A DNA stretch of 33,407 nt from NCBI GenBank assembly GCA_011390635.1, contig JAABSA010000038.1, positions 1-33,407 on the forward strand, in the 5' to 3' direction. The stretch is from Desulfotignum sp. (lineage in GTDB: Bacteria; Desulfobacterota; Desulfobacteria; Desulfobacterales; Desulfobacteraceae). The position numbers and the translations under genes were made by a program. The number at the start of each line of letters is the position of its first letter. Position 1 is the first letter of the stretch. Shown in pieces: positions 1-7,370 of the stretch. The notes beneath the pieces were generated by a model, which saw only the letters and a list, made by a program, of their open reading frames with translations, did no database searches and had not been told where the DNA came from.

Positions 1-2846
1 CGCTGACCCCTGGCAAATTCAACAATAAGAATAGCATTTTTCGCTGCCAGACCCACCAGCAGCACCAGACCGATCTGGGCGTAAATGGATAGGGGCATTT
101 CAAGCAGCCACAGGCCCCCCAGGGCCCCCAGGGTTCCCACCGGTATGGTCAATACAATGGACAGGGGAAGGTTCCAGCTTTCATACTGGGCCACCAGGAA
201 CAGATAGGCAAAGACCAGGGCCAGGGCAAAGAGCCAGACAACCTGGCCGCCGGTGTGTTTTTCCTGGTATGAGAGGGCAGACCATTCATAGCCAAAACCA
301 GGGGCAAGCTCCTTTGCAGCCACCTCTTCCATGGCGGCCATGGCCTGTCCGGACGAAAACCCCGGGGCGGCATTGCCGTTGAAATCCGCACTGGTGAACT
401 GGTTATACCGTTTTATAAGCTGGGGTCCCAGAACAGTGCGCAGGGTCACCAGGGTAGAGAGAGGAACCATTTTCTGGTCATTGCTGCGCACATAAAGACG
501 CTTGATGTCTTCTGCCGTATCCCGGAAGGGTCCGTCTGCCTGGACCTTGACCTGGTAGGTCCGGCCCCCGAGATTGAAGTCATTGACATAGGCAGATCCC
601 AGGTGGGCCTGAAGGGTTGAAAAAATCCTTGCCACCGGCACCTTGAGGTATTCCGCTCTGGTGCGGTCCACATCCACAAAAATCTGGGGGGTATCTGCCG
701 TGTAGGTGGTGAATACCTGGTCCAGTACCGGGTCCTGGTTGGCAGCCATCATCAGGTTAAGGGCCATGCCGAACAATTCTTTGGGATCCTGTCCTTCTCT
801 GGCAAGCAATTGAAAAGTGAAGCCGCTGCTGGCGCCCAGTCCTGAGATGGGAGGCGGCACAAAGGCAAAGGCATTGGCATCAGACAAGGCTGCCAGTTTT
901 CCCTGGGCCCGGCCCACGACAGCATCCAGATGCTGGTGCGGCAGGCGCCGTTCATCCCAGGGTTTGAGAATTCCCAGGGCAAATCCGACATTATCGGCAT
1001 TCCCGCTGAGCAGGCTGAAACCGGAAACCCCGATCATGTTGGCCACCCCGTCGATGCTGCGTATCTCACTGGTGATGTCATCAAGCACCGCAGCGGTACG
1101 GGACAGGGAAGCAGACTGGGGCAGCTGCACATTGATAAGGAAATATCCCTGATCTTCCGAAGGAAGAAAACTGGTGGGTGTGCTGTTAAACAGCATGGCA
1201 GCACCCGTTATAACCCCGGCAAACAACAGTATGGGAACCACCAGCCAGCGGATCATCCAGGCGGACCCTGCGACATACCCTTTGCGGCTGACATCAACCA
1301 GACTGTTGAACCAGGCCAAAGGACCTCTTGCAGACTGTTTGTGCTGTGTGAGAAAGGTCGCACACAGGGCCGGACTCAGGGTCAGAGCGCAGGTGGCGGA
1401 AAGCAGTACAGCACTGCACATGGTCACGGCGAACTGTCGGTACAGCTGGCCGGTGATGCCCGGCATGAACGCCACCGGCACAAACACGGAAAACAGCACC
1501 AGGGTAGTGGAAATTATGGGACCAACCACCTGGGCCATGGCTTTTTTTGTGGCCGCAGGCGCGGGCAGATTTTCTTCATGCATGACCCGGTGCACATTTT
1601 CCACCACCACAATGGCATCATCCACCACCAGGCCGATGGCCATGATCAGGGCAAACAGGGTGATGGTATTGGCATTGTATCCCAGGGCCATGAGTATGGC
1701 AAAGGTGCCGATCAGGGAGACCGGGATGGCCACGGCCGGGATCAGGGTGGCCCGCCAGTTCTGGAGAAAAGCAAAAATTACGGCAATTACCAGCAGGGTC
1801 ACCAGAGACAGGGTTAAAATGATTTCATCAATGGCCGCAGACACATACCGGGTAGTGTCCAGAATGATTTCATAGGCCACATCTTCGGGCATGGCTGATT
1901 CCAGGTTTTTGAGTTCTGCCCGGACATTTTCCATGGTTTCCAGGGCATTGGCATCAGATGCCCGGTAGACGGCCAGGGTGGCGGCAGGGTTACCGTTGAG
2001 AATGGATTCGGTGGCATAGGACTGGGCTGCCAGTTCCACCCGGGCCACATCCCTGATCCGCACCAGCCCCCCCTGATTGTTGGCCTTGACAATGATGTTT
2101 TCAAAATCCGCCACCTGGACCAACCGGCCCTTGGCACGCAAAGAAAACTGCACAGATTGTTTGTGTTCAAGGGGCTCCATGCCCACTGCCCCCAGGGAAG
2201 CCTGGACATTCTGGGTACGCACGGCAGAAATGATGTCATTTGCGGTCAGCCCCAAGGCTGTCATACGTTCCGGATTCATCCATATCCGCAGGCTGTATTC
2301 TTTTTCACCAAAGATCATGGCATCACTGACCCCGTTGATCCGGATCAGGGCATCCTTGATCTGGTCGCTGATATAGTTGCTTAAATACAGCATTTCCTGG
2401 GATTTATTCGGAGAAAAAAAACTGATGGCCGCCATCATGTCACCGGAGCGCTTGCGTACACTAATGCCCTGGGCCACAACCTCTGCCGGCAGTTTGGGAG
2501 TGGCCAGCTGAATCCGGTTCTGCAGGTTCACCTGGTTGATATCCGGATCACTGCCCACCTCAAAGGTGACCCGCAGGGTATAGCTGCCGGTATTGGAACT
2601 GGTTGATGACATGTAAAGCATGTTATCCACCCCGTTGACTTCCTTTTCCAGGGGGGCGGCCACGGTCTGGGCCAGCACTTCAGAGCTGGCGCCGGGGTAA
2701 AAGGCAGACACCGTAATTTCAGGTGGGGTGATCTGCGGGTACTGGGCCACGGGAATGGAAATAAGGGCCAGAAAACCCGCCAGGGTGATGACAATGGATA
2801 TGACCCCTGCCAGGCGGGGGCGTTGGATGAAAATATTGGAAATCAT
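1..2846 (-). CDS. RND (HAE1/AcrB-type) multidrug efflux permease, C-terminus cut off by window edge
   Basis: Inner-membrane proton-driven permease of a tripartite multidrug efflux pump. The reading frame stays open from an ATG at 2846 to the window edge, giving about 948 of the roughly 1,030-1,050 residues usual for the family. It begins MISNIFIQRPRLAGVISIVI and continues with the usual first membrane helix and IPVAQYPQITPPEI segment. The TM4 proton-relay motif GLVVDDAIVVVENV is present, with the two Asp equivalent to AcrB D407/D408. Near the edge comes GLAAKNAILIVEFA, which carries the conserved TM10 Lys, so only about 90 residues are missing. The start lies 3 bases after the adaptor stop codon, with GGAG upstream, so translation is probably coupled. 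No outer-membrane channel gene is visible; it may lie beyond the edge or elsewhere. Family certain; substrates unknown. Confidence 0.95.
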   Translation of the reverse strand, partial: MISNIFIQRPRLAGVISIVITLAGFLALISIPVAQYPQITPPEITVSAFYPGASSEVLAQTVAAPLEKEVNGVDNMLYMSSTSSNTGSYTLRVTFEVGSDPDINQVNLQNRIQLATPKLPAEVVAQGISVRKRSGDMMAAISFFSPNKSQEMLYLSNYISDQIKDALIRINGVSDAMIFGEKEYSLRIWMNPERMTALGLTANDIISAVRTQNVQASLGAVGMEPLEHKQSVQFSLRAKGRLVQVADFENIIVKANNQGGLVRIRDVARVELAAQSYATESILNGNPAATLAVYRASDANALETMENVRAELKNLESAMPEDVAYEIILDTTRYVSAAIDEIILTLSLVTLLVIAVIFAFLQNWRATLIPAVAIPVSLIGTFAILMALGYNANTITLFALIMAIGLVVDDAIVVVENVHRVMHEENLPAPAATKKAMAQVVGPIISTTLVLFSVFVPVAFMPGITGQLYRQFAVTMCSAVLLSATCALTLSPALCATFLTQHKQSARGPLAWFNSLVDVSRKGYVAGSAWMIRWLVVPILLFAGVITGAAMLFNSTPTSFLPSEDQGYFLINVQLPQSASLSRTAAVLDDITSEIRSIDGVANMIGVSGFSLLSGNADNVGFALGILKPWDERRLPHQHLDAVVGRAQGKLAALSDANAFAFVPPPISGLGASSGFTFQLLAREGQDPKELFGMALNLMMAANQDPVLDQVFTTYTADTPQIFVDVDRTRAEYLKVPVARIFSTLQAHLGSAYVNDFNLGGRTYQVKVQADGPFRDTAEDIKRLYVRSNDQKMVPLSTLVTLRTVLGPQLIKRYNQFTSADFNGNAAPGFSSGQAMAAMEEVAAKELAPGFGYEWSALSYQEKHTGGQVVWLFALALVFAYLFLVAQYESWNLPLSIVLTIPVGTLGALGGLWLLEMPLSIYAQIGLVLLVGLAAKNAILIVEFARGQ

Positions 2847-2849
2847 GGA

Positions 2850-3971
2850 TCAGTTCTCCAGTTCAGCAGGAACCGCATCCACCTGCTGTCCGGGCTGCAC
2901 CTTCTGGATGCCGCTGACAATCACCCGGTCGCCGGCGGCCAGCCCTGATTCCACCGCCCACATCTGGTCCAGGGCAGGGCCGGTTACAATGGGCTGTCTG
3001 GTGGCAATGCCGTCCTTGACAACCAGTACATACCGCCCATCCTGGTTGATTAGGACGGCAGACTGGGGCACCACAGGCAACAGCCTTGATGCAGCCGCTT
3101 TGACCTGGACCGTGACATACTGCCCGGGAAGTAGCCAGCCATCCGGGTTGTTGAACTGTGCCCGGACCGTAATGGTTCCGGTGGCGGCATCCACCCGGTT
3201 GTCAACAAATATTACCCTGCCCTGCTCAGCATAAAGGCCGGTACCAGGCAGGATCAGGTGCGGGACCAGCAGGCGTGCGTGCGGTCCGTCCATCTCCTTT
3301 ATTGCTTTCTGCACAGCGGTGAAATCATTTTCACTGATGGCATAGGCCACCCGGACAGGATCTGTCTGTACAATGGTTGCCAGAACCCCGGATGAAGGAT
3401 TCACAAGGTTGCCCCGGGTATAGGCGGTTCTGCCGATGCGGCCGGAAATCGGTGCCTGTATGGTGGTATAGGCCAGGTTCAGTTCACTGGTGTCCAGGGC
3501 GGCATTGGCAGCTGCCAGGTTTGCCCGGGCTGCCAGTTCGGCTGCCACGGCATTGTCCATGTCCATGGCGGAAATGCTCTGGCGGCTTACCGACTGCAGG
3601 CGCGTCAGATGGCTTTTGGCCCTGCTCAGTTCCGCCTCAGCCTGGGCCACCCGGGCCTTTTCCAAGGCCACTTTTGCTGCATAGCCGTCCTGCTCAATGC
3701 GGTAAAGGACCTGGTCTTTTTTGACATAATCCCCTTCTTTGAAACTCACCTCTTCCAGAAACCCTTCCACCCGGGCCCGCAAATCCACGCTTTGTATCGC
3801 TTCCACATGGCCCACATATTCGTCTGCCGGCACAACATCCTGTTCAGTGATGGTAAGCACCCGCACCCGGGGTACAGGCGGTTCCTGTGCAATTACCCTG
3901 CCGGCCAAAAACAGGCAGCACAGTACCACAGTGAAGGGGATGATTTTTTCAGACAGGTTTTTTTGCAGCAT
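2850..3971 (-). CDS. RND efflux periplasmic adaptor (membrane fusion protein, AcrA/MexA family)
   Basis: Periplasmic adaptor that links the inner-membrane RND permease to an outer-membrane channel. It has 373 residues, the usual length. The N-terminus is a signal peptide (hydrophobic residues about 11-28, likely cleaved after VIA before QEPPVP). The two Cys in it do not sit in a good lipobox, so unlike AcrA this may not be a lipoprotein. It then shows the split barrel-sandwich hybrid domain (VDLRARVEGFLEEVSFKEGDYV and later IQAPISGRIGRTAYTRGNLV), a helical hairpin rich in Ala, Glu and Arg between the two halves, a beta-barrel domain and a membrane-proximal domain (LPVVPQSAVL). The start is 4 bases after the tetR stop, with GGAG inside the end of tetR; its stop is 3 bases before the permease start. 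Operon tetR-adaptor-permease. Confidence 0.95.
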   Translation of the reverse strand: MLQKNLSEKIIPFTVVLCCLFLAGRVIAQEPPVPRVRVLTITEQDVVPADEYVGHVEAIQSVDLRARVEGFLEEVSFKEGDYVKKDQVLYRIEQDGYAAKVALEKARVAQAEAELSRAKSHLTRLQSVSRQSISAMDMDNAVAAELAARANLAAANAALDTSELNLAYTTIQAPISGRIGRTAYTRGNLVNPSSGVLATIVQTDPVRVAYAISENDFTAVQKAIKEMDGPHARLLVPHLILPGTGLYAEQGRVIFVDNRVDAATGTITVRAQFNNPDGWLLPGQYVTVQVKAAASRLLPVVPQSAVLINQDGRYVLVVKDGIATRQPIVTGPALDQMWAVESGLAAGDRVIVSGIQKVQPGQQVDAVPAELEN

Positions 3972-3975
3972 GTGA

Positions 3976-4569
3976 TCAAAACTCCTTTATTGTTAGTGCA
4001 TCCCAGCAGGCCCGGGCCAAAGACTGCACCATATCATCATTCAGGGTGACCAGCCCGGCCAGAGAATCGCGCACCAGAAAAGTAGCCGGTCCGAAAATCA
4101 ATGCCTGGTACACCGGCCAGGGCAGCTTTTTGACAGACCCATCCAGTTCACCGAAGAAAAATTTGCGCAGGGGGTCAGACAGATTTTTTTTATTTTCCTG
4201 GAGCATTTCCCCCCGTTTTTTTTCAAGGCCATAGGGGGAGTAATAATATTGTTCCAAAAACCTAAATTCCCGGGGATGGGAATGCAGATAGTATATCAGC
4301 TGTGTCAGCATGCGGATCAGCTGATCCCTGTCAGACAGGTCCGGATCAAATGAGGCCGCCAGCATGGTGGTCAAAGCCTGGTCCACATGTTCGAACACCG
4401 CGTGCACCAGATGCTCCTTGTCACTGAAGTAGCGGTAAATGCTGCCCACCCCGACCCCGGCCATCTGTGCCAGGCGGGACATGGGGGCGGAATGAAAGCC
4501 GTTTTCCGCAAAAAGGTGCAAAGCAGCTTCCAGGATCTGGTCTGACTTGTTTTTTATGGGTGTCTCCAT
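3976..4569 (-). CDS. TetR/AcrR-family transcriptional regulator of the efflux operon
   Basis: One-component ligand-responsive repressor, about 197 residues. The N-terminal helix-turn-helix is typical: ILEAALHLFAENGFHSAPM, then SRLAQMAGVGVGSIYRYFSDKEHL at about residues 12-55. The C-terminal two-thirds is a helical ligand-binding domain unlike any I can name. Two adjacent ATG codons are possible: 4572 lies only 3 bases after AGGA, while 4569 lies at the better spacing of 6, so I prefer 4569. It is the first gene of the efflux operon and is separated by 4 bases from the adaptor. A consensus promoter and a palindrome lie immediately upstream, so autorepression and control of the pump is the natural inference. 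The inducer cannot be told from sequence. Confidence 0.93.
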   Translation of the reverse strand: METPIKNKSDQILEAALHLFAENGFHSAPMSRLAQMAGVGVGSIYRYFSDKEHLVHAVFEHVDQALTTMLAASFDPDLSDRDQLIRMLTQLIYYLHSHPREFRFLEQYYYSPYGLEKKRGEMLQENKKNLSDPLRKFFFGELDGSVKKLPWPVYQALIFGPATFLVRDSLAGLVTLNDDMVQSLARACWDALTIKEF

Positions 4570-4584
4570 CATGTTTCCTGTTCG

Positions 4585-4600
4585 GAATGAATATTCAGTC
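4585..4600. promoter_or_regulatory. Candidate TetR operator palindrome
   Basis: GAATGAATATTCAGTC is a palindrome with one mismatched pair; its core TGAATATTCA (4588-4597) is perfect. It lies just downstream of the -10 box at 4605-4610, so it would cover the transcription start of the tetR operon. This is the usual place for a TetR-family autoregulatory operator. Binding is inferred. Confidence 0.6.
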
Positions 4601-4604
4601 CTGG

Positions 4605-4633
4605 AATATAAAAGCCAGGCAGTTTCCTGTCAA
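4605..4633 (-). promoter_or_regulatory. Sigma70-type promoter of the tetR-adaptor-RND operon
   Basis: On the minus strand a perfect -35 TTGACA (4633-4628) is followed after exactly 17 bases by TATATT (4610-4605). The expected start at about 4598 gives a leader of roughly 30 bases before tetR. A promoter this close to consensus fits a unit normally held off by a repressor. Confidence 0.75.
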
Positions 4634-4720
4634 CAAGAAAATTTACGCCTGTCATTTTTTACACCGCTCTTCATTTAGAGAGTTCGGTCAGATGCTGCAT
4701 CAGGCCGGGCATTTCCCATC

Positions 4721-4748
4721 TTGACCAGCGCTGTTTTTCCGCTATAAT
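4721..4748 (+). promoter_or_regulatory. Sigma70-type promoter of the SPL-like gene, predicting a leaderless mRNA
   Basis: TTGACC (4721-4726), a 16-base spacer, then TATAAT (4743-4748). The next six bases are GAACTG and the ATG at 4755 follows, exactly where transcription should begin. No Shine-Dalgarno is present upstream of that ATG. Confidence 0.65.
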
Positions 4749-4754
4749 GAACTG

Positions 4755-6032
4755 ATGTCATTGAGCCGCCTTGAACAGATCGCCGGTTTTTCCAAACTGC
4801 CTTTGGACCGCCAGACGTGGCTGCAGGACCTGTCACAGGCCCATGGGTTTTCCCTTCAGCAGCTGCGGTTTCTGGTGGAATACAGCCTGGATTTGAACTG
4901 CTGGGACATGGGCGGGCTTGACCGGTTTTACCGGCCCGACGTCCTGGGAAAAGCAACCGGAAAACAGGGGGCCGCAAAGATAATATCCCAGCTCAAGTTC
5001 GGGTATGAGGCATTGAAAAACACCCAGAAGCCTTACCCGGACGGGCAGGGGTTTGCACCTGGAGAAACCAGGTTCCCTGAAGAACAGATGGTGCAGACAG
5101 ACCTGAAGGGGGCTGTCATGGGCAAATGCCCCGTGGCATCGGAAAAGACCCGGTGCTGCAACCTCAATACCCTGGATGCGGTCCAGCAGTGCGGATTCGA
5201 CTGCAGTTACTGCTCCATCCAGTCCTTTTACCACGGCAACCAGGTCCGGTTTGTTCGTGACCTGGCCCGCCATCTGGAGGGCCTGACACTGGAAAAAGAG
5301 ACCCCGGTCCATATCGGAACAGGCCAGTCCTCTGATTCATTGATGTGGGGGAACCGGTTCGGCCTGCTGGACAACCTGACCCGGTTTGCCGCAGCCCACC
5401 CCCGGGTAATTCTGGAGATGAAATCCAAAAGCAGCCGGATCGGATATTTTTTGACACACCCGCCACCGTTCAACATGGTATTCACCTGGTCCGTGAATAC
5501 CAATGCAGTGATCACGGCCGAGGAAAAGGGCACCGCTTCTCTGGAAAAGCGGATACAAAGTGCCAGAAAACTGGCGGACCTGGGAATTCCCGTGGGATTT
5601 CACTTCCACCCCATGGTCTGGTACAAAGGATGGGAAGCCGACTACCGGGCTGTTGTCTCCCGGCTGACAGAAACCTTTTCCCCCGAAGAGGTGGTCATGG
5701 TTTCCATCGGCACCCTGACATTCATCAAACCGGTGATCAAACGGATCCGGGAACGCATGGCAAAGACCACGATTCTCCAGATGCCCATGGAGACATGCGC
5801 CGGCAGATTCAGCTATCCCTTTGAGATCAAATGCGCCCTGTTCTCCACCCTTTTCCAGGCATTTCCCGACACCTGGAAAACCGCGGTGTTCTTTTATCTG
5901 TGCATGGAAGATGTGGACCTTTGGGAACCGGTGTTTGGCCTGTCTTACCCCTCCAATTCGGCGTTTGAACAAGACATGCTCCGGTCCTACCAGGAAAAAA
6001 TTCAGGCTGTCCGGCAGAACCGGCAGGCCTGA
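4755..6032 (+). CDS. Spore photoproduct lyase-like radical SAM protein
   Basis: Radical SAM enzyme of the SPL family, 425 residues; true SPL reverses the spore photoproduct thymine dimer in DNA. The 4Fe-4S motif CX3CX2C is at Cys146, Cys150 and Cys153 (CGFDCSYC). Family hallmarks follow: TWSVNT, then EKGTASLEKRI, GIPVGFHFHPMVWYKGWEADY, VSIGTLTF and a C-terminal ME-W-VFG-like segment (MEDVDLWEPVFG). At the place where SPL has its hydrogen-donating Cys (before a Ser-Asp pair) this protein has GTGQSSDSL with no Cys, judged by alignment from memory. The substrate may therefore differ, or another residue may do the job; a spore role is unlikely in this kind of organism. An N-terminal extension of about 120 residues precedes the core. 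The start is set by the promoter, not by a ribosome binding site. Convergent with the small gene downstream, 5 bases apart. Confidence 0.85.
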   Translation: MSLSRLEQIAGFSKLPLDRQTWLQDLSQAHGFSLQQLRFLVEYSLDLNCWDMGGLDRFYRPDVLGKATGKQGAAKIISQLKFGYEALKNTQKPYPDGQGFAPGETRFPEEQMVQTDLKGAVMGKCPVASEKTRCCNLNTLDAVQQCGFDCSYCSIQSFYHGNQVRFVRDLARHLEGLTLEKETPVHIGTGQSSDSLMWGNRFGLLDNLTRFAAAHPRVILEMKSKSSRIGYFLTHPPPFNMVFTWSVNTNAVITAEEKGTASLEKRIQSARKLADLGIPVGFHFHPMVWYKGWEADYRAVVSRLTETFSPEEVVMVSIGTLTFIKPVIKRIRERMAKTTILQMPMETCAGRFSYPFEIKCALFSTLFQAFPDTWKTAVFFYLCMEDVDLWEPVFGLSYPSNSAFEQDMLRSYQEKIQAVRQNRQA

Positions 6033-6046
6033 TCTTTTCAATCAGG
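6028..6046. other. Stem-loop spanning both stop codons of a convergent gene pair
   Basis: CCTGAT (6028-6033) pairs with ATCAGG (6041-6046) around a 7-base loop. It contains the stop of the SPL-like gene (6030-6032) and the stop of the opposing small gene (6038-6040). There is no T-run on either side, so a role in transcript 3' end formation is only a possibility. Confidence 0.35.
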
Positions 6047-6364
6047 GCTGATATGATCGGACATCTCGGACAGGTTGATCTCCTGCCGGCCTTGTTTTTC
6101 AACTTTCAGGGCCCGGTTTCGAAAGTCCTGGTCATCAATTTTCCCCTTTACCCAGTCATGCCAGACCTCTTTTTGGGAGGTGACTACAGCATCAAATTTC
6201 CGGGCTGGATCGAATTTTTCAATCGCGTCATCCGCAATCCATACACAGTAATTACATTTTTTCTCGCCATCTTTAAGAATTTTAAAAAAATAACGGAAGG
6301 TCTTACTTCCGGGCTTTAACCCTTCCTGGATCTCATAATTCTTATATGTCCACTTTTCCTGCAT
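6038..6364 (-). CDS. Small hypothetical protein, 108 aa
   Basis: I do not recognise this family. The frame is open further upstream to 6712, but the ATG at 6364 has an excellent Shine-Dalgarno (AAAGGGGG about 6 bases upstream), and the upstream translation has the low-complexity look of non-coding DNA, so I place the start here. The product is soluble and charged, with no signal peptide or membrane segment. It begins MQEKWTYKNYEI, has a central FRYFFKILKDGEKKCNYCVW stretch with a single CX2C pair, and then several Trp and charged residues. A lone CX2C could bind metal only with a partner. Convergent with the SPL-like gene. No function is proposed. Confidence 0.6.
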   Translation of the reverse strand: MQEKWTYKNYEIQEGLKPGSKTFRYFFKILKDGEKKCNYCVWIADDAIEKFDPARKFDAVVTSQKEVWHDWVKGKIDDQDFRNRALKVEKQGRQEINLSEMSDHISPD

Positions 6365-6467
6365 GTTATCCCCCTTTGTTAATTCTATACGCCCACAAGT
6401 TTCTCCAGCACCTTTTTTCGGTATCATCCAGTCCCAGCAGTTGAGTCTTATGTAAAAGCAGTTCCCT

Positions 6468-6488
6468 GGTGCCGGTGCACCCGGCACC
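6468..6488. other. Strong GC-rich stem-loop in an AT-rich interval
   Basis: GGTGCCGG (6468-6475) and CCGGCACC (6481-6488) form a perfect 8-bp stem with the 5-base loop TGCAC. No T-run follows on either strand. It lies about 105 bases upstream of the small minus-strand gene at 6364 and would fall in its leader if that mRNA starts further up. Confidence 0.5.
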
Positions 6489-6815
6489 CGTTGAGACATG
6501 TGGCTGCTGAAAAAGCCGGGAAAACCATGAACATTGATATTATCATATATTTCAGCAGGGTTGCCATATACCGATATTTCATTTTCCATGTACTTTTTTA
6601 GAAGGTTATGAAAAAAACAATAAGCATGGTTTGGGAAAAAGGCAATGATAGTGAATATGCGCAATACCAGAACTGCTTTCCACAGCGCCGCTGATACGGA
6701 TATGGTTGTCAAAACAAAGGCATTTTTTTACATGCAACCTTGTTATAACATAAACGAGATTAATAGATTCGGACGTTTCAACTTTGTTCAATGGATACAA
6801 TAATCTTTTAGAATC

Positions 6816-6845
6816 TTTACAAATACTGTGTTCCAGCCCTATAAT
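6816..6845 (+). promoter_or_regulatory. Predicted promoter of the small membrane protein gene, also leaderless
   Basis: TTTACA (6816-6821), an 18-base spacer and TATAAT (6840-6845). Six bases (CTGTAC) separate the -10 box from ATG at 6852, the same arrangement as at 4743-4757. No Shine-Dalgarno is present. Confidence 0.5.
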
Positions 6846-6851
6846 CTGTAC

Positions 6852-7058
6852 ATGTGGACAAGGTGCAAATACTGGCTCCCCCGCCTGATCATACTTGGCT
6901 TTGCCGTTTCCATGGTGATGCCCGCCCCCAAATTCATCGCTTCCATGGAAGATGCGGAATTTGTTGTCTGGATGTTGCGATTGATCTGGGTCCTTGTATT
7001 TCCCGCCGGCTTTTTTGTGCTGCTGGTTTTGACAAACCTGTTGAGAAGGGTGAAGTGA
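6852..7058 (+). CDS. Small hypothetical membrane protein, 68 aa
   Basis: No family recognised. The predicted protein begins MWTRCKYWLPRLIILGFAVS and has two hydrophobic segments at about residues 9-24 and 37-62, separated by a short loop with Lys, Glu and Asp (KFIASMEDAEF). It ends in a basic LLRRVK tail. This fits a two-helix inner-membrane protein with cytoplasmic ends. An upstream in-frame ATG at 6828 is possible, but it would lie upstream of the predicted transcription start, so I chose 6852. The gene ends 13 bases before the 3' end of the convergent tRNA-Thr. Hydrophobic pattern and promoter support it; no homology evidence is available. Confidence 0.45.
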   Translation: MWTRCKYWLPRLIILGFAVSMVMPAPKFIASMEDAEFVVWMLRLIWVLVFPAGFFVLLVLTNLLRRVK

Positions 7059-7071
7059 AAACCTTTTTTTC

Positions 7072-7147
7072 TGGAGCCGGCGAGCAGACTCGAACTGCTG
7101 ACTTGCTGATTACGAATCAGCTACTCTACCACCTGAGTTACGCCGGC
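7072..7147 (-). tRNA. tRNA-Thr (anticodon CGT)
   Basis: A 76-base tRNA on the minus strand. The acceptor stem GCCGGCG pairs with CGCCGGC, followed by discriminator T and an encoded CCA. The D-arm contains ACTCAGGTGGTAGAGT. The anticodon stem GCTGA/TCAGC closes the loop TTCGTAA, giving anticodon CGT (reads ACG, Thr). The T-arm is AGCAG-TTCGAGT-CTGCT. All arms pair well. No second copy of its 3' end, which would mark an integrated element, was seen in the window. Confidence 0.95.
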
Positions 7148-7370
7148 CAAGGGTATTTGATCTGGAAAGTAAACGGAATAAGCCGTAAAATCAAGCAAAA
7201 AATGGATGAAAACGAGAATACTTGTTTTCTTTTGTCAAACCGTTCTAAAATGATTGGGCGATCCAGTGCCGGGCCTCTTGTCACATAGTGCCGGATCTAT
7301 CAGGCATTGATTTTTAAGGCGATCCCCTGTAAAGGTTAAGGCAAAGCCTGTAATCTTTTGGGAGAAACAG

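Larger units (their letters stand above)
6365..6851. other. 487 bp AT-rich gene-poor interval
   Basis: I see no convincing gene here. The interval is visibly richer in A and T than its flanks. It holds a strong stem-loop at 6468-6488 and a predicted promoter at 6816-6845. The long minus-strand open frame crossing it lacks family features and good start signals. Confidence 0.6.

Noticed and set aside
930-1817. Plus-strand open frame of 295 codons
   Set aside because: It is antisense to the RND permease, has low-complexity Gly/His/Gln-rich composition and matches no family.
6365-6712. Upstream extension of the small minus-strand gene (to 224 aa)
   Set aside because: The ATG at 6364 has a strong ribosome site, while the extension has no family features and crosses a strong hairpin.
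7072-7147. Attachment site of an integrated element at tRNA-Thr
   Set aside because: No integrase gene and no direct repeat of the tRNA 3' end were seen in the window.
6854-7288. Plus-strand open frame across the tRNA gene
   Set aside because: It runs through tRNA-Thr on the opposite strand and contains the typical false reading of a tRNA complement.
7300-7370. c-di-GMP (GEMM) riboswitch ahead of the importer operon
   Set aside because: The string GGCAAAGCCT recalls the GEMM core, but the region is too short before the start codon and lacks the second stem.
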